A DNA stretch of 64,000 bases. It comes from an uncultured Clostridia bacterium (GTDB lineage: Bacteria; Bacillota; Clostridia; Christensenellales; CAG-138). The position numbers and the translations under genes were made by a program. Location: contig CAKTYU010000002.1 in NCBI GenBank assembly GCA_934633985.1, positions 1 to 64,000 of the forward strand, given 5' to 3'. Shown in pieces: positions 16,505-24,631 of this stretch. The notes beneath the pieces are model-generated. The model made no database searches. It saw nothing but the letters and a program-made list of their open reading frames with translations, and was not told the origin of the DNA. Numbering within the stretch: the stretch's first letter is position 1; every line of letters starts with the position of its first letter.

Positions 16505-17866
16505 ATGATGAGTTTTAGTTTAGGTGAAATAGCAAAAATCACGGGCGGAAGGTATTCCGGCCCAAGGGAGCTGCTGGAAACGCACATACAGGACGCGGTG
16601 ATAGACAGCAGGCTGGCGCGCCCCGGCTGCCTTTTCGTGCCGGTAGTGGGAGGGAGGTTCGACGGCCACGACTTTATTCCCCAGGCGATAAAAAGGGGCG
16701 CAATAGCCGTGCTTGCGGAAAACGAAGAGAGCTATGGCTGCCCGGTCATATACGTGGATTCTACTGTGAAGGCGCTGCTTGCCATGGCGAAGGCTTACCG
16801 CGCCGGGTTCAGCATACCCGTGGTGGGCATAACCGGCAGCGTGGGCAAGACCACCACCAAGGAGCTGGTGGCCAACGTGCTCAGCCAGAAGTTCAACACG
16901 CTTAAAAACGAAAGGAGCTTCAACAACCATACCGGAGTGCCGCTGACCCTGTTCCGCCTCAGCGAGGAGCATCAGATAGCGGTGATAGAGATGGGCACCA
17001 ACACCCCCGGCGAGATAGCCGCCCTTACGGATATAGTGCGCCCCAACATAGGCATAATAACCAACATAGGCGAGGCCCACATAGAGTTCTTCGGCACACG
17101 CGACGGCATACTGGCGGAAAAGTCCGACATGCTGAAATACATAGGTGAAAGCGGGCTCGTCATAGTCAATGGCGATGACGATAAGCTCCGCACGCTGCGC
17201 GAAAAATATAAAAATATCTTCACCTACGGCTTTGACGCGGATAACGACGTCCGGGGCGAAAACGTAAGGGATATGGGGCTTGAGGGCATGAGCTTCGATA
17301 TAGTATACAGTGGGGGCCGCATAACCGCCGCGATACCCTCCCCGGGCATACACATGGTTATGAACTCCCTCTGCGCCGCGGCGGCGGGCATTGCGCTCGG
17401 CGTGGAGCCCGGGCTAATAAAGCGGGGCATAGAGAGCTACGTCCCGGTGGAGGGCCGCATGCAGATAATCAGGACAAACAGGCTCACCCTGCTCGACGAC
17501 AGCTTCAACGCCAACCCAACCTCCATGGCCGCCGCCATAGATATAGCCTGCCGCGCCTCCGGACGCACTGTGCTCATACTGGGCGACATGCTGGAGCTGG
17601 GCGAAAACAGCGCCGAATACCATAGGGATATGGGCAAAAAGGCGGTGGAGTGCGGCGCGGATGTCATGATAGGCAAGGGGCCTCTGATGAAAAACGCCTG
17701 CGGGGAGACGGAGCGCGCAGGCATAACGACAATGCACTTCAGCACCAGCGAGGATATAATGCGCGCCCTGGACGGCTGCCTTAAGGACGGGGACACGGTG
17801 CTGGTAAAGGCCTCCCACGGCACCAAGCTGGAGGACGTTGCGGAATACATAAGGGAAAATTTCTAA
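16505..17866 (+). CDS. murF: UDP-N-acetylmuramoyl-tripeptide--D-alanyl-D-alanine ligase
   Basis: A 453-residue Mur ligase that adds D-Ala-D-Ala, the product of the preceding gene, to UDP-MurNAc-tripeptide. The three Mur domains are present: an N-terminal substrate domain, the central ATPase with GITGSVGKTTTKE at 108-120 and the lysine region, and a C-terminal domain starting near VEGRMQ with DDSFNANPTSM and LGDMLELG. The start ATG 16505 is followed at once by a second ATG; AAGGCAGGA lies upstream. It is cytoplasmic. Confidence 0.96.
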   Translation: MMSFSLGEIAKITGGRYSGPRELLETHIQDAVIDSRLARPGCLFVPVVGGRFDGHDFIPQAIKRGAIAVLAENEESYGCPVIYVDSTVKALLAMAKAYRAGFSIPVVGITGSVGKTTTKELVANVLSQKFNTLKNERSFNNHTGVPLTLFRLSEEHQIAVIEMGTNTPGEIAALTDIVRPNIGIITNIGEAHIEFFGTRDGILAEKSDMLKYIGESGLVIVNGDDDKLRTLREKYKNIFTYGFDADNDVRGENVRDMGLEGMSFDIVYSGGRITAAIPSPGIHMVMNSLCAAAAGIALGVEPGLIKRGIESYVPVEGRMQIIRTNRLTLLDDSFNANPTSMAAAIDIACRASGRTVLILGDMLELGENSAEYHRDMGKKAVECGADVMIGKGPLMKNACGETERAGITTMHFSTSEDIMRALDGCLKDGDTVLVKASHGTKLEDVAEYIRENF

Positions 17867-17885
17867 AGCATACGGGGGCTCTTTT

Positions 17886-18254
17886 ATGAAGCTTACCGGC
17901 AAAAAGGATATGCTCATAATAGGCGGGGCGCTGCTGCTCGGCATGGCGGCGTACCTGCTTTTTGGCGCCCAAAGGGGAGGGGACAGGGTAAGGATATACG
18001 TAGGCGACGAGCTGTATAAGGAAGTATCGCTAAGCGAGGAGCAAACGGTCATAGTAGAGCAGCAGAACTGCAAAAATGTGATACGCATAGAGAACGGCGG
18101 CGTGTTCATGCAGGAAACTACCTGCCGGAATCAGGATTGCATAGAGCAGGGGATCGTAACGCCGGAAAACGCCGGCAGCAGAGCATTGGGCGGATGGATA
18201 ATATGCCTGCCGAACAGGGTTTCCGTAGAGCTGATGCCGGAGGAGCAGCCATGA
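17886..18254 (+). CDS. NusG domain II-containing membrane-anchored protein
   Basis: A 122-residue protein with one N-terminal helix (about 9-27) and an outward-facing NusG-II-like beta domain (VRIYVGDELYKEVSLSEEQ, then GGVFMQETTCRNQDCIEQG with two cysteines, then GWIICLPNRVSVEL). Members of this family sit directly upstream of Gx/HepT-type transporters in many Clostridia. Here its stop overlaps the next ATG by four bases, so the two are translationally coupled. The function is unknown; a role with the partner membrane protein is inferred. Confidence 0.85.
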   Translation: MKLTGKKDMLIIGGALLLGMAAYLLFGAQRGGDRVRIYVGDELYKEVSLSEEQTVIVEQQNCKNVIRIENGGVFMQETTCRNQDCIEQGIVTPENAGSRALGGWIICLPNRVSVELMPEEQP

Positions 18255-18751
18255 AGACTAAAAGCCTCGCCCGCTTCAGCCTGCTTTGCGCCATGGCGCT
18301 GGCGCTGGGCTATCTTGAGCGGTTCATACCCATAGCCCCCGGCATACCGGGGGTAAAGCTGGGCCTCGCCAACACGGTGCTGCTTTACGCCGTGTACCTT
18401 ATGGGGGCGAAGAGCGCGCTGCTGCTCATGCTTGCCAAGGTGGCGCTGTCGGGCTTTTTATTCGCCGGGCTTTCCGGAATGCTATACAGCCTGGCAGGGG
18501 GGCTGCTTAGCCTTTGCGTGATGCTGCCGCTGAGCAGGCTTAAGGACGTGGGAATAATCGGCGTGAGCGTGGGCGGCGCGGTGGCGCACAATATAGGCCA
18601 GCTTGCCGTGGCCTGCGCGGCGGTGGGATCGAGGGCGGTGCTGGGCTACCTGCCCGTGCTGATGGTATCCGCCGTGATAACAGGTGCCCTTACGGGGATA
18701 GCCGCAAAGTACGCGATAGCTGCGCTGCAAAAGGCGGGGTTGGACAAATAG
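18251..18751 (+). CDS. Gx transporter family protein (heptaprenyl diphosphate synthase component I-like)
   Basis: A 166-residue membrane protein with five or six helices. The start MKTKSLARFSLLCAMALALG and the motif PGVKLGLANTVLL are characteristic of the Hpre_diP_synt_I / Gx transporter family, which resembles the substrate-specific S components of ECF transporters. The substrate is unknown. The ATG at 18251 overlaps the stop of the NusG-II gene (ATGA), which sets the start. A frame beginning further upstream is out of context and was not used. Confidence 0.88.
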   Translation: MKTKSLARFSLLCAMALALGYLERFIPIAPGIPGVKLGLANTVLLYAVYLMGAKSALLLMLAKVALSGFLFAGLSGMLYSLAGGLLSLCVMLPLSRLKDVGIIGVSVGGAVAHNIGQLAVACAAVGSRAVLGYLPVLMVSAVITGALTGIAAKYAIAALQKAGLDK

Positions 18752-18775
18752 AAAAAATCAAATAAGCATAAAAAT

Positions 18776-18802
18776 ATCCCGCCGGTATCATATCGGCGGG
18801 AT
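18776..18802. terminator. Terminator between convergent genes
   Basis: ATCCCGCCG (18776-18784) pairs with CGGCGGGAT (18794-18802). On the minus strand the stem runs into ATATTTTTATG, a good U-tract for nadE; on the plus strand the tail is weaker. Confidence 0.8.
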
Positions 18803-18806
18803 CGTC

Positions 18807-19535
18807 TTATCTGCTGAACCTCGCTATGCCGTCGCGCTTATGCTGGCTGTTCCTGTGCAGCCGCTCTATCGTCGCGGCAGCCTTTTCGTTTGTGTGCCCG
18901 GTGAGTATGTACTCGTCGAGGTCCGCGTATTTAAGGCCCATATCGGCCTCGTCCGTCTGCCCGTCAAAGAGGCCGGCGGAGGGGGCCTTTTCTATTATGC
19001 AGGCCGGCGCGTCAAGATAGCGCAAAAACTCATATATCTCGGTCACGGTGAGGTCGGATATGGGGTTGAAGTCGTGGGCGCCGTCGCCCCACTTGGTAAA
19101 GTAGCCCACATAAGCCTCGCTGCGGTTGCCTGTGCCGGCTACCAGCCTTCCCTCGCTGGCGGCCACCGCGTACAGCGTGGTCATGCGGAGGCGGGGGGCT
19201 ATGTTTACGGCCGCCGCGGGCGTTACCTCGGTAAGTGCGCTAAGCTGCTGCATCTCGGCCTCACGCACCGGCGTAAGGTCTATGAAGCGGGTCTCTATGC
19301 CGTATTGGTCGGCGGCGATACGCGCATCCTCCGCATCCTGGCCGAAGTTGCGCTTGGATGCACAGGGCATTATTATGCCGACGGTATTGTCGCAGGCCGC
19401 CTTGCACAGTATACCCACCAAGACGGAGTCCTTGCCGCCGCTGTTGCCGTACACTATGCCCTTTGCGCCGCTCTTTTCGAGAAGCCCCTTTATAAAGGCC
19501 ACTCTATCCTGATATTCCTTCTTATAGTCTCGCAT
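18807..19535 (-). CDS. nadE: NH3-dependent NAD+ synthase
   Basis: A 242-residue enzyme that amidates deamido-NAD+ to NAD+. The PP-loop SGGKDS is at 32-37, and other family blocks are RMTTLYAVA, GTGNRSEAYVGYFTKWGDGAHD and PSAGLFDGQTDEADMG. There is no N-terminal glutaminase (nitrilase) domain, so ammonia is the expected nitrogen source. It follows guaA by 24 bases and is probably co-transcribed; both enzymes adenylate a substrate and add nitrogen. Confidence 0.95.
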   Translation of the reverse strand: MRDYKKEYQDRVAFIKGLLEKSGAKGIVYGNSGGKDSVLVGILCKAACDNTVGIIMPCASKRNFGQDAEDARIAADQYGIETRFIDLTPVREAEMQQLSALTEVTPAAAVNIAPRLRMTTLYAVAASEGRLVAGTGNRSEAYVGYFTKWGDGAHDFNPISDLTVTEIYEFLRYLDAPACIIEKAPSAGLFDGQTDEADMGLKYADLDEYILTGHTNEKAAATIERLHRNSQHKRDGIARFSR

Positions 19536-19559
19536 ACTCCAACCCTCTTTAAAATGTGT

Positions 19560-21086
19560 TTAGCACCATTCTATGGTTGCCGGGGGCTTGCCGGTTATGT
19601 CGTATACCACGCGGCCCGCGCCCTTTACCTCGTTCACTATGCGGGAGGATACCGTGCCTAACACCTTGTGGGATATGGGCGCGTATTCGCAGGTCATAAA
19701 GTCGGAGGTTTTGACGGCCCTCAGGGCTATGACATAGTTATATGTGCGGAAATCGCCAACTACGCCTACGGAGCGGGTGTCTGTCAATACCGCGAAGTAC
19801 TGATCCGCCTTTATGCGGCGCTTTGCGATCTCCTCGCGGAATATGGCGTCCGCATTCCTCAGTATCTCCAGCTTCTCCGGGGTTATTTCGCCCATCACGC
19901 GGACGGCGAGGCCGGGGCCGGGGAAGGGCTGGCGCTCTACGAACCGGCGGGGCAGGCCAAGCTGACGCCCAAGCGCCCGCACCTCGTCCTTAAAGAGGCC
20001 GCGGAGGGGCTCTACCACGCCCTCGAATTTCATATCCTTGGGCAGGCCGGCCACGTTGTGGTGGCTCTTTATGGTCGCCGCCTTATTGCCGCCGGATTCT
20101 ATGACGTCGGGGTATATGGTGCCCTGGGCGAGGAATTTTACGTTGGGCAGCTTCTTGGATTCATCTTCAAATACCCGCACGAATTCCGTGCCGATTATCT
20201 TGCGCTTCTGCTCCGGGTCGGTAACGCCTGCAAGGGCCTTTAGGAAGCGCTCCTGGGCGTTCACGCGGATAAAGTCTAAATCGCGGTCCTTAAAGGCCGC
20301 CTCGACCTCGTCGCCCTCGTTCTTACGCATGAGGCCGTGATCCACGAATATGCAGTGAAGCTGGCCGGGCAGGGCCTTCGAGAGCAGTGCCGCGCATACC
20401 GAGGAATCTACGCCGCCGGAAAGCGCAAGCAGGACGTGCGCGCTGCCCACCTGCTCCTTTACGTCATCGATGAGCTGATGCTCAAGGTTCTTAAGGTCGT
20501 AATCCCCCTTTGCGCCGCAGACCGAGTAAAGGAAGCTGCGTATCATGGCGGCTCCGTTGGGCGTGCTTTCGACCTCTGGGTGGAACTGGAGGCCATATAG
20601 CTTTTTGTCGGCGTTTTCCACCGCCGCATTTTCGCAGGAGGAGGTGTGGGCGACGGACCTGAACCCCGCGGGGAGCTTCGTCACCTGATCGGTATGGCTC
20701 ATAAGCCCGAGCTGTACCGGTACAAGCCCGGCAAACAGGGGGCAATCGGCGCTTATCTGCATCTTGGTCTTGCCGTATTCGCTGGAGGAGCAGGGGCTGA
20801 CCTCGCCGCCCAGCGACCAGGAGAGGAGCTGCATGCCGTAGCAAATGCCGAGCACCGGTATACCCATATCAAATATGGCCTTGTCGCAGTGTGGGGAGTC
20901 GTTCTTATATACGCTGTTAGGGCCGCCGGTAAGTATGATGCCTATGGGATTTATTTCCCGTATCTTATCTAAGGAAATGTCGCCCGGCTTTACTATGGAG
21001 TAAACGCCGCATTCCCTTACCCTTCGGGCGATGAGTTCCTTATACTGTCCGCCGAAATCAAGTATCAGTACCGTCTGTGCTGCCAT
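19560..21086 (-). CDS. guaA: GMP synthase (glutamine-hydrolysing)
   Basis: A 508-residue enzyme converting XMP to GMP. The N-terminal class I glutamine amidotransferase has catalytic C82 (GICYGMQLL) and H169/E171 (QFHPE); the ATP pyrophosphatase domain has SGGVDSS at 223-229; the C-terminal dimerisation domain ends KPPATIEW. AAAAGGAGA precedes the ATG at 21086. Its probable promoter lies inside the pyrG remnant just upstream. Confidence 0.97.
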   Translation of the reverse strand: MAAQTVLILDFGGQYKELIARRVRECGVYSIVKPGDISLDKIREINPIGIILTGGPNSVYKNDSPHCDKAIFDMGIPVLGICYGMQLLSWSLGGEVSPCSSSEYGKTKMQISADCPLFAGLVPVQLGLMSHTDQVTKLPAGFRSVAHTSSCENAAVENADKKLYGLQFHPEVESTPNGAAMIRSFLYSVCGAKGDYDLKNLEHQLIDDVKEQVGSAHVLLALSGGVDSSVCAALLSKALPGQLHCIFVDHGLMRKNEGDEVEAAFKDRDLDFIRVNAQERFLKALAGVTDPEQKRKIIGTEFVRVFEDESKKLPNVKFLAQGTIYPDVIESGGNKAATIKSHHNVAGLPKDMKFEGVVEPLRGLFKDEVRALGRQLGLPRRFVERQPFPGPGLAVRVMGEITPEKLEILRNADAIFREEIAKRRIKADQYFAVLTDTRSVGVVGDFRTYNYVIALRAVKTSDFMTCEYAPISHKVLGTVSSRIVNEVKGAGRVVYDITGKPPATIEWC

Positions 21087-21122
21087 TTATTGTCTCCTTT
21101 TAAAAATTATTGACTATATATT

Positions 21123-21151
21123 ATATTAACGCTTTCGCTCCGCTCTGTCCA
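21123..21151 (-). promoter_or_regulatory. Promoter for guaA-nadE, embedded in the pyrG remnant
   Basis: On the minus strand TGGACA (21151 to 21146), a 17-base spacer and TAATAT/TATAAT (from 21128) lie 36-65 bases before the guaA ATG. The -35 box is inside the last codons of the decayed pyrG gene. Confidence 0.55.
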
Positions 21152-21437
21152 GAGCTGCCGCAATAAAGCCCTTGAATAGAGGGGGGCGCTCGGATATACG
21201 GCCTGTGCCGTAGCAGCGCTCCATGGTGGTGCCGGGGGCTATCACGCAGGGATATTCCCCAAGGCGCAGCGTGCCGCCCTTGTCTATATCTTCGCTTTGC
21301 CCGGGCATAAAGTCTATGACCTTGTGCCTGCAAAGCTCATCGAACTCTCCGCTTTCCCATTCCGCAAGGTCGGGCGCGGGCGCGTCTATGCCAAGCTCCC
21401 GGCAGACGACGTCGGAAAAGTGGAATTTTTCCAGCAT
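21126..21437 (-). pseudogene. Collapsed CTP synthase gene (pyrG remnant)
   Basis: An open frame of 103 codons made of three non-adjacent pieces of CTP synthase, all in one frame. Piece 1 (APL)MLEKF...LGIDAPAPDLAEWE matches the end of the synthetase domain; piece 2 HKVIDFMPGQ...DIDKGGTLRLGEYPC matches the glutaminase domain; piece 3 PPLFKGFIAAALDRAERKR is the C-terminus, joined directly after ISER where HRHRYEFNN should follow. The catalytic cysteine of the amidotransferase, the HRHRYE region and the whole ATP-binding N-terminus are missing. A TAG stop lies just upstream of the homologous region. It cannot be an active PyrG; whether the short frame is translated is unknown. Confidence 0.8.
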
Positions 21438-21511
21438 CAGCGGCGCCTTTTTTATTTTAAGCTATTTGTTTTTTAGCATAAAGGTTTTGAAGCCGAAAGG
21501 AGAAACAGAGC

Positions 21512-21886
21512 ATGGATTCGGTACCGGATTATTTCGGAAGATTGGTGTTTGACGACAGGGCAATGAAGGCGAAGCTGCCTTTTGGGGTGTACGATTCGCT
21601 TAGAAAGACCATCGACGAGGGGGCCAACCTGAATACGGACGTTGCCAACGCGGTGGCCGGCGCAATGAAGGACTGGGCCGTGGAGCACGGTGCTACGCAT
21701 TTCACCCACTGGTTCCAGCCCCTGACAGGCATAACCGCCGAGAAGCACGACGGCTTTATAGCGCCGTCGCCGGATGGCGGCGTGATCATGGGATAGGAGT
21801 ATTTCCTCATAGACAGGGATATGTACGAGCAGCGCAAGGAGATACTGCCCGCGGTTGCCGCATACGAAAAGCTGCTGTTCGGGGTG
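21512..21886 (+). pseudogene. Collapsed type III glutamine synthetase gene (glnN remnant)
   Basis: The first 90 codons from ATG 21512 are a clear GSIII N-terminus (DYFGRLVFDDRAMKAKLP, NAMKDW / NAVAGAMKDW, THFTHWFQPLTGITAEKHD), then a TAG stop at 21794-21796 where IMEFSG should follow. In the same frame after the stop come EYFLIDRDMYEQRKE, a known internal GSIII block, and AYEKLLFGV, resembling the C-terminal end, followed at once by a terminator. About four fifths of the roughly 700-residue enzyme is gone, including catalytic parts. The ribosome site AAAGGAGA remains, so a 94-residue peptide could still be made. Confidence 0.8.
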
Positions 21887-21892
21887 AAGTCG

Positions 21893-21928
21893 AAAAAGCA
21901 GCGCAGAATAAGGTTGCGCTGCTTTTTT
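21893..21928 (+). terminator. Terminator of the former glnN gene
   Basis: A 13-bp perfect stem, AAAAAGCAGCGCA (21893-21905) with TGCGCTGCTTTTT (21915-21927), followed by another T. It is intact although the gene it served is decayed. Confidence 0.85.
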
Positions 21929-21938
21929 CGGTATGCTC

Positions 21939-21963
21939 AAAGCGCCGCCCTCAGCGGCGCTTT
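21939..21963. terminator. Hairpin overlapping the holA stop codon
   Basis: AAAGCGCCGC (21939-21948) pairs with GCGGCGCTTT (21954-21963) around a loop containing the holA stop codon. The tail is weak; it may assist termination or 3' end protection. Confidence 0.6.
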
Positions 21964-22934
21964 GGCATACATTCTATCAATGCGTTTTCCAGAGTCAGCG
22001 TATCGGGCTGCTGCTCGGCTATTTTTAAATAGGCGATATTGGCGAAGCTTCTCATGCTTTTGATTATCTCCGCCCGCGAGTAGCGAAGAGCCGCCTCATA
22101 CGCCTTTTTCTGCGGATATTTGCTGCCGGTGAGCCGCAGCACGCGCTCGCGGTCAAGCCCCCGATCTATGTAGGCTCGGGCGGTGAGCATGGAGCGGAAG
22201 CACTTTTCCATGAATCCGGCGATGCCGAAGGTACTCTCGCCGTCGGAGAGCATCTGGCGGTATGCCCGTATGCCGTCTTGGGCCTTGCCGGATAGCAGAT
22301 AGTCCTGCATATCGAATATGCGTACCTCTAAGCTGCGGGTGACGCAGGCGGATATGGCCTCGCGGGTAAGCTCGTTGCCGCGGCCAACGTAGTCCGCAGC
22401 CTTTGTGAGCTCGTTGTTCAGTGTGGCGATGTCGGTTCCGGCGAGGCTCACGATGTGCCTTGCCGCGGCCTCCGATATCGCGACGTTTAGCCGCTTGCCT
22501 TGCTGATACACCCACTTAGCCGCCTCATAGTCCTTGAACGGGGCGAAATCCACCAGCCGGTTTTCGGCCTTAAGTGCCTTGGTTATGCCGAGCTTTTCGT
22601 TGGCCTTGCCTCGTATAAAAAATATAAGCAGGGTATAATCGGGTATGTTCGGCAGGTATGCCAGCAGCTTCTTGGCGTCGCTGTCGGTGGGTATGGCCCT
22701 GCATACGACTATGCGCCGCTCCCCGAAAAAGGGCAGCGTTTCACAGGCGGAGATTATATCGTCGGCCTCGGCCTTTTCGAGTATTTGCAGGTTAAGGTCG
22801 CGGGTGGCCTCCTCCAGCGAGGAGGTAATGCTCTTAAGGGCGCTTTCCTTTACAAACTCCTCCTCGCCGTGCAGGGCATACGCGCCCTTCAGCGAGCCGG
22901 CCTTTATGCTCTTGAAAAAAGTCATATAATCCAT
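21951..22934 (-). CDS. holA: DNA polymerase III subunit delta
   Basis: A 327-residue clamp-loader subunit that opens the beta clamp. It shows the HolA pattern: N-terminal YALHGEEEFVKE (P-loop-like fold without a functional Walker A), PFFGERRIVVCR, the helical middle block LAGTDIATLNNELTKAADY and a C-terminal helical domain ending near AYLKIAEQQPDTLTLENALIEC. It is a typical neighbour of comEC in Firmicutes. The gap to comEC is 30 bases and contains an AT-rich stretch; the usual downstream rpsT is not present. Confidence 0.93.
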   Translation of the reverse strand: MDYMTFFKSIKAGSLKGAYALHGEEEFVKESALKSITSSLEEATRDLNLQILEKAEADDIISACETLPFFGERRIVVCRAIPTDSDAKKLLAYLPNIPDYTLLIFFIRGKANEKLGITKALKAENRLVDFAPFKDYEAAKWVYQQGKRLNVAISEAAARHIVSLAGTDIATLNNELTKAADYVGRGNELTREAISACVTRSLEVRIFDMQDYLLSGKAQDGIRAYRQMLSDGESTFGIAGFMEKCFRSMLTARAYIDRGLDRERVLRLTGSKYPQKKAYEAALRYSRAEIIKSMRSFANIAYLKIAEQQPDTLTLENALIECMPKRR

Positions 22935-22964
22935 ATAAGTATTATACCATATTAAAAGCCTATA

Positions 22965-24149
22965 TCACAGCATGCACAGCACCGCCGCAAACAGCGATGC
23001 GGCGCATGCGGCGTACTTTTTTGAGGGGGAGATCAGCGGCTGATCCGATACCGCAAAGCAGGCGAGATACACGAATAAGCAGGCGAGCGGCGTTATGGCG
23101 GCCTGCCTTACCGCGAACGACACGGAGGATACGGCATTCGCCGCCTCCGTCATCATGCCGGTGAGAAGCATCGGGATAAAGGACAGCGCCCCTGCCGCGG
23201 CGGGTACAATTATGCCTATGAGGTTCACGGCCATGGCGGACAGGAATACGAAGGGCACGATGGGAAGTATGAGGGTATTGGCGAAAAGCCCGAGGACGGG
23301 TATGGTGCCGAAATAGTATACGGATAAGGGCAAAGTGCCGAGGGTGCCGCAGGCGGACAGCGCCGCCATCTGCGCTATGGGCGGCGGCAGGAAGGAGAGC
23401 AGCTCCGTCACCGGGCGCATGAGGAGGGATATCATTATCACCGCGCCGAAGGAAAGCTCAAAGCCTATGCTGTACAGCGCGGTCGGGTCCGCAAGGAGTA
23501 TGACTATGGCGCTGAAGGCGATGCCGGAGGGCATGTCGTACCGCCTGCCGGAGGCGGAGGCATATAGGCCGCAAAGGCTCATCACGCTGGCGCGTATGAG
23601 AGAGGCGGGGAAGGCGGCGATGGCGCAGTAGGCAAACAACACCACGGCGGAAATATAAAACCGCGCCTTGGGCCGGGCCCGCCGGGCGAGCCGGTTAAGC
23701 GCGCCCGCCACGAAGGAAACGTGCAGCCCGGAGAGCGCAAGTATATGGGCGACGCCGCAGGAGCGGAAGGAGTCGTATACGTGATCCGATATTCCGCCCT
23801 TCACGCCCCAAAGCATTGCGTTGAGCAGCGGCGCGTGCTCGCCGAAAAGGGAGGTGCAGGCGGAGGAGAGGGCGGCGCGCATGCACTCAAAGGGATACAT
23901 AATGCCGTATGGCAGGCTCATTGGGCCGAACAGGGCGCGAAGAAGTCCCGCAGCGCAGCCGCAGGAAAACAGCGCCGCGCCCCTGAAGCCAAAATAAACC
24001 CCCGCTCCTGCGAAGAGCGAAAAAAGGCACAGGGCCAAAATAAGCCCTGCGCCGGAAACGCTGCCGGAGAGGAATATGCCCGCAGCTATGCCCAAGCCCA
24101 TGCAGACCATGGGCCTGTAATGAAAAAGCACATGCTCCGGAGTCTCCAT
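22965..24149 (-). CDS. ComEC/Rec2-family competence membrane protein, core domain only
   Basis: A 394-residue polytopic protein containing the ComEC 'Competence' domain: GVAHILALSGLHVSFVAG, FPASLIRASVMSL and a run of about ten helices. It lacks the C-terminal metallo-beta-lactamase-like nuclease domain, and the N-terminal region is too short for the usual OB fold (DUF4131). Complete ComEC proteins have about 700-800 residues and transport single-stranded DNA. This copy would have the channel without the nuclease. It may be a natural short variant or a decayed gene; no frameshift is evident because the stop comes straight after a last hydrophobic segment. Confidence 0.85.
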   Translation of the reverse strand: METPEHVLFHYRPMVCMGLGIAAGIFLSGSVSGAGLILALCLFSLFAGAGVYFGFRGAALFSCGCAAGLLRALFGPMSLPYGIMYPFECMRAALSSACTSLFGEHAPLLNAMLWGVKGGISDHVYDSFRSCGVAHILALSGLHVSFVAGALNRLARRARPKARFYISAVVLFAYCAIAAFPASLIRASVMSLCGLYASASGRRYDMPSGIAFSAIVILLADPTALYSIGFELSFGAVIMISLLMRPVTELLSFLPPPIAQMAALSACGTLGTLPLSVYYFGTIPVLGLFANTLILPIVPFVFLSAMAVNLIGIIVPAAAGALSFIPMLLTGMMTEAANAVSSVSFAVRQAAITPLACLFVYLACFAVSDQPLISPSKKYAACAASLFAAVLCML

Positions 24150-24160
24150 AATGCCTGCGA

Positions 24161-24538
24161 TCAGCCCTTGTAGGCTATGACCTCTATCTCGACGAGGCCG
24201 CCGGCAGGGAGCTTGGATACCTGGAAGCAGGAACGGCCGGGGAAGTCGGAGCCGAAGTAATCCCCGTATATCTTGTTCACCGCCGCAAAGTCGCTTAGAT
24301 CCACTAAGAATATGGTGGTCTTGAGTATGTCCTTCATGGTGGCCCCGGCGGTTTTTAGAACGTTGTCTATGTTGACCAGCGCCTGATGGGCCTGAGCCTC
24401 AACGCCCTCCGCGAGCTTGCCGGTGGCGGGGTCTATGCCCAGCTGACCGGAGGTGAATATAAAGCCGTTGGCCTCGCAGGCATGGCTGTACGGGCCGAGG
24501 GCGGCGGGTGCATTATCGCACCTGATGATGTTTTTCAT
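24161..24538 (-). CDS. RidA family enamine/imine deaminase
   Basis: A 125-residue cytoplasmic protein of the YjgF/YER057c/UK114 family, which hydrolyses reactive enamine/imine intermediates formed by PLP enzymes. Family markers are the ALGPYSHA start (Y17), SGQLGIDP (29-37), the conserved arginine R102 in FPGRSCFQV that binds the carboxylate of the substrate, and E117/E119 near the end. It lies 11 bases upstream of comEC and 93 bases after rimI; a separate start of transcription is possible but none is clear. Confidence 0.93.
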   Translation of the reverse strand: MKNIIRCDNAPAALGPYSHACEANGFIFTSGQLGIDPATGKLAEGVEAQAHQALVNIDNVLKTAGATMKDILKTTIFLVDLSDFAAVNKIYGDYFGSDFPGRSCFQVSKLPAGGLVEIEVIAYKG

Positions 24539-24631
24539 GGGTAGCCTCCTTTTGATCTATGTATTGTTTTTTTATAAAGAAAAGTGACCTTTAGCCGATA
24601 AATCAATGGTATCACCCGGCTGTCGGGCCTG

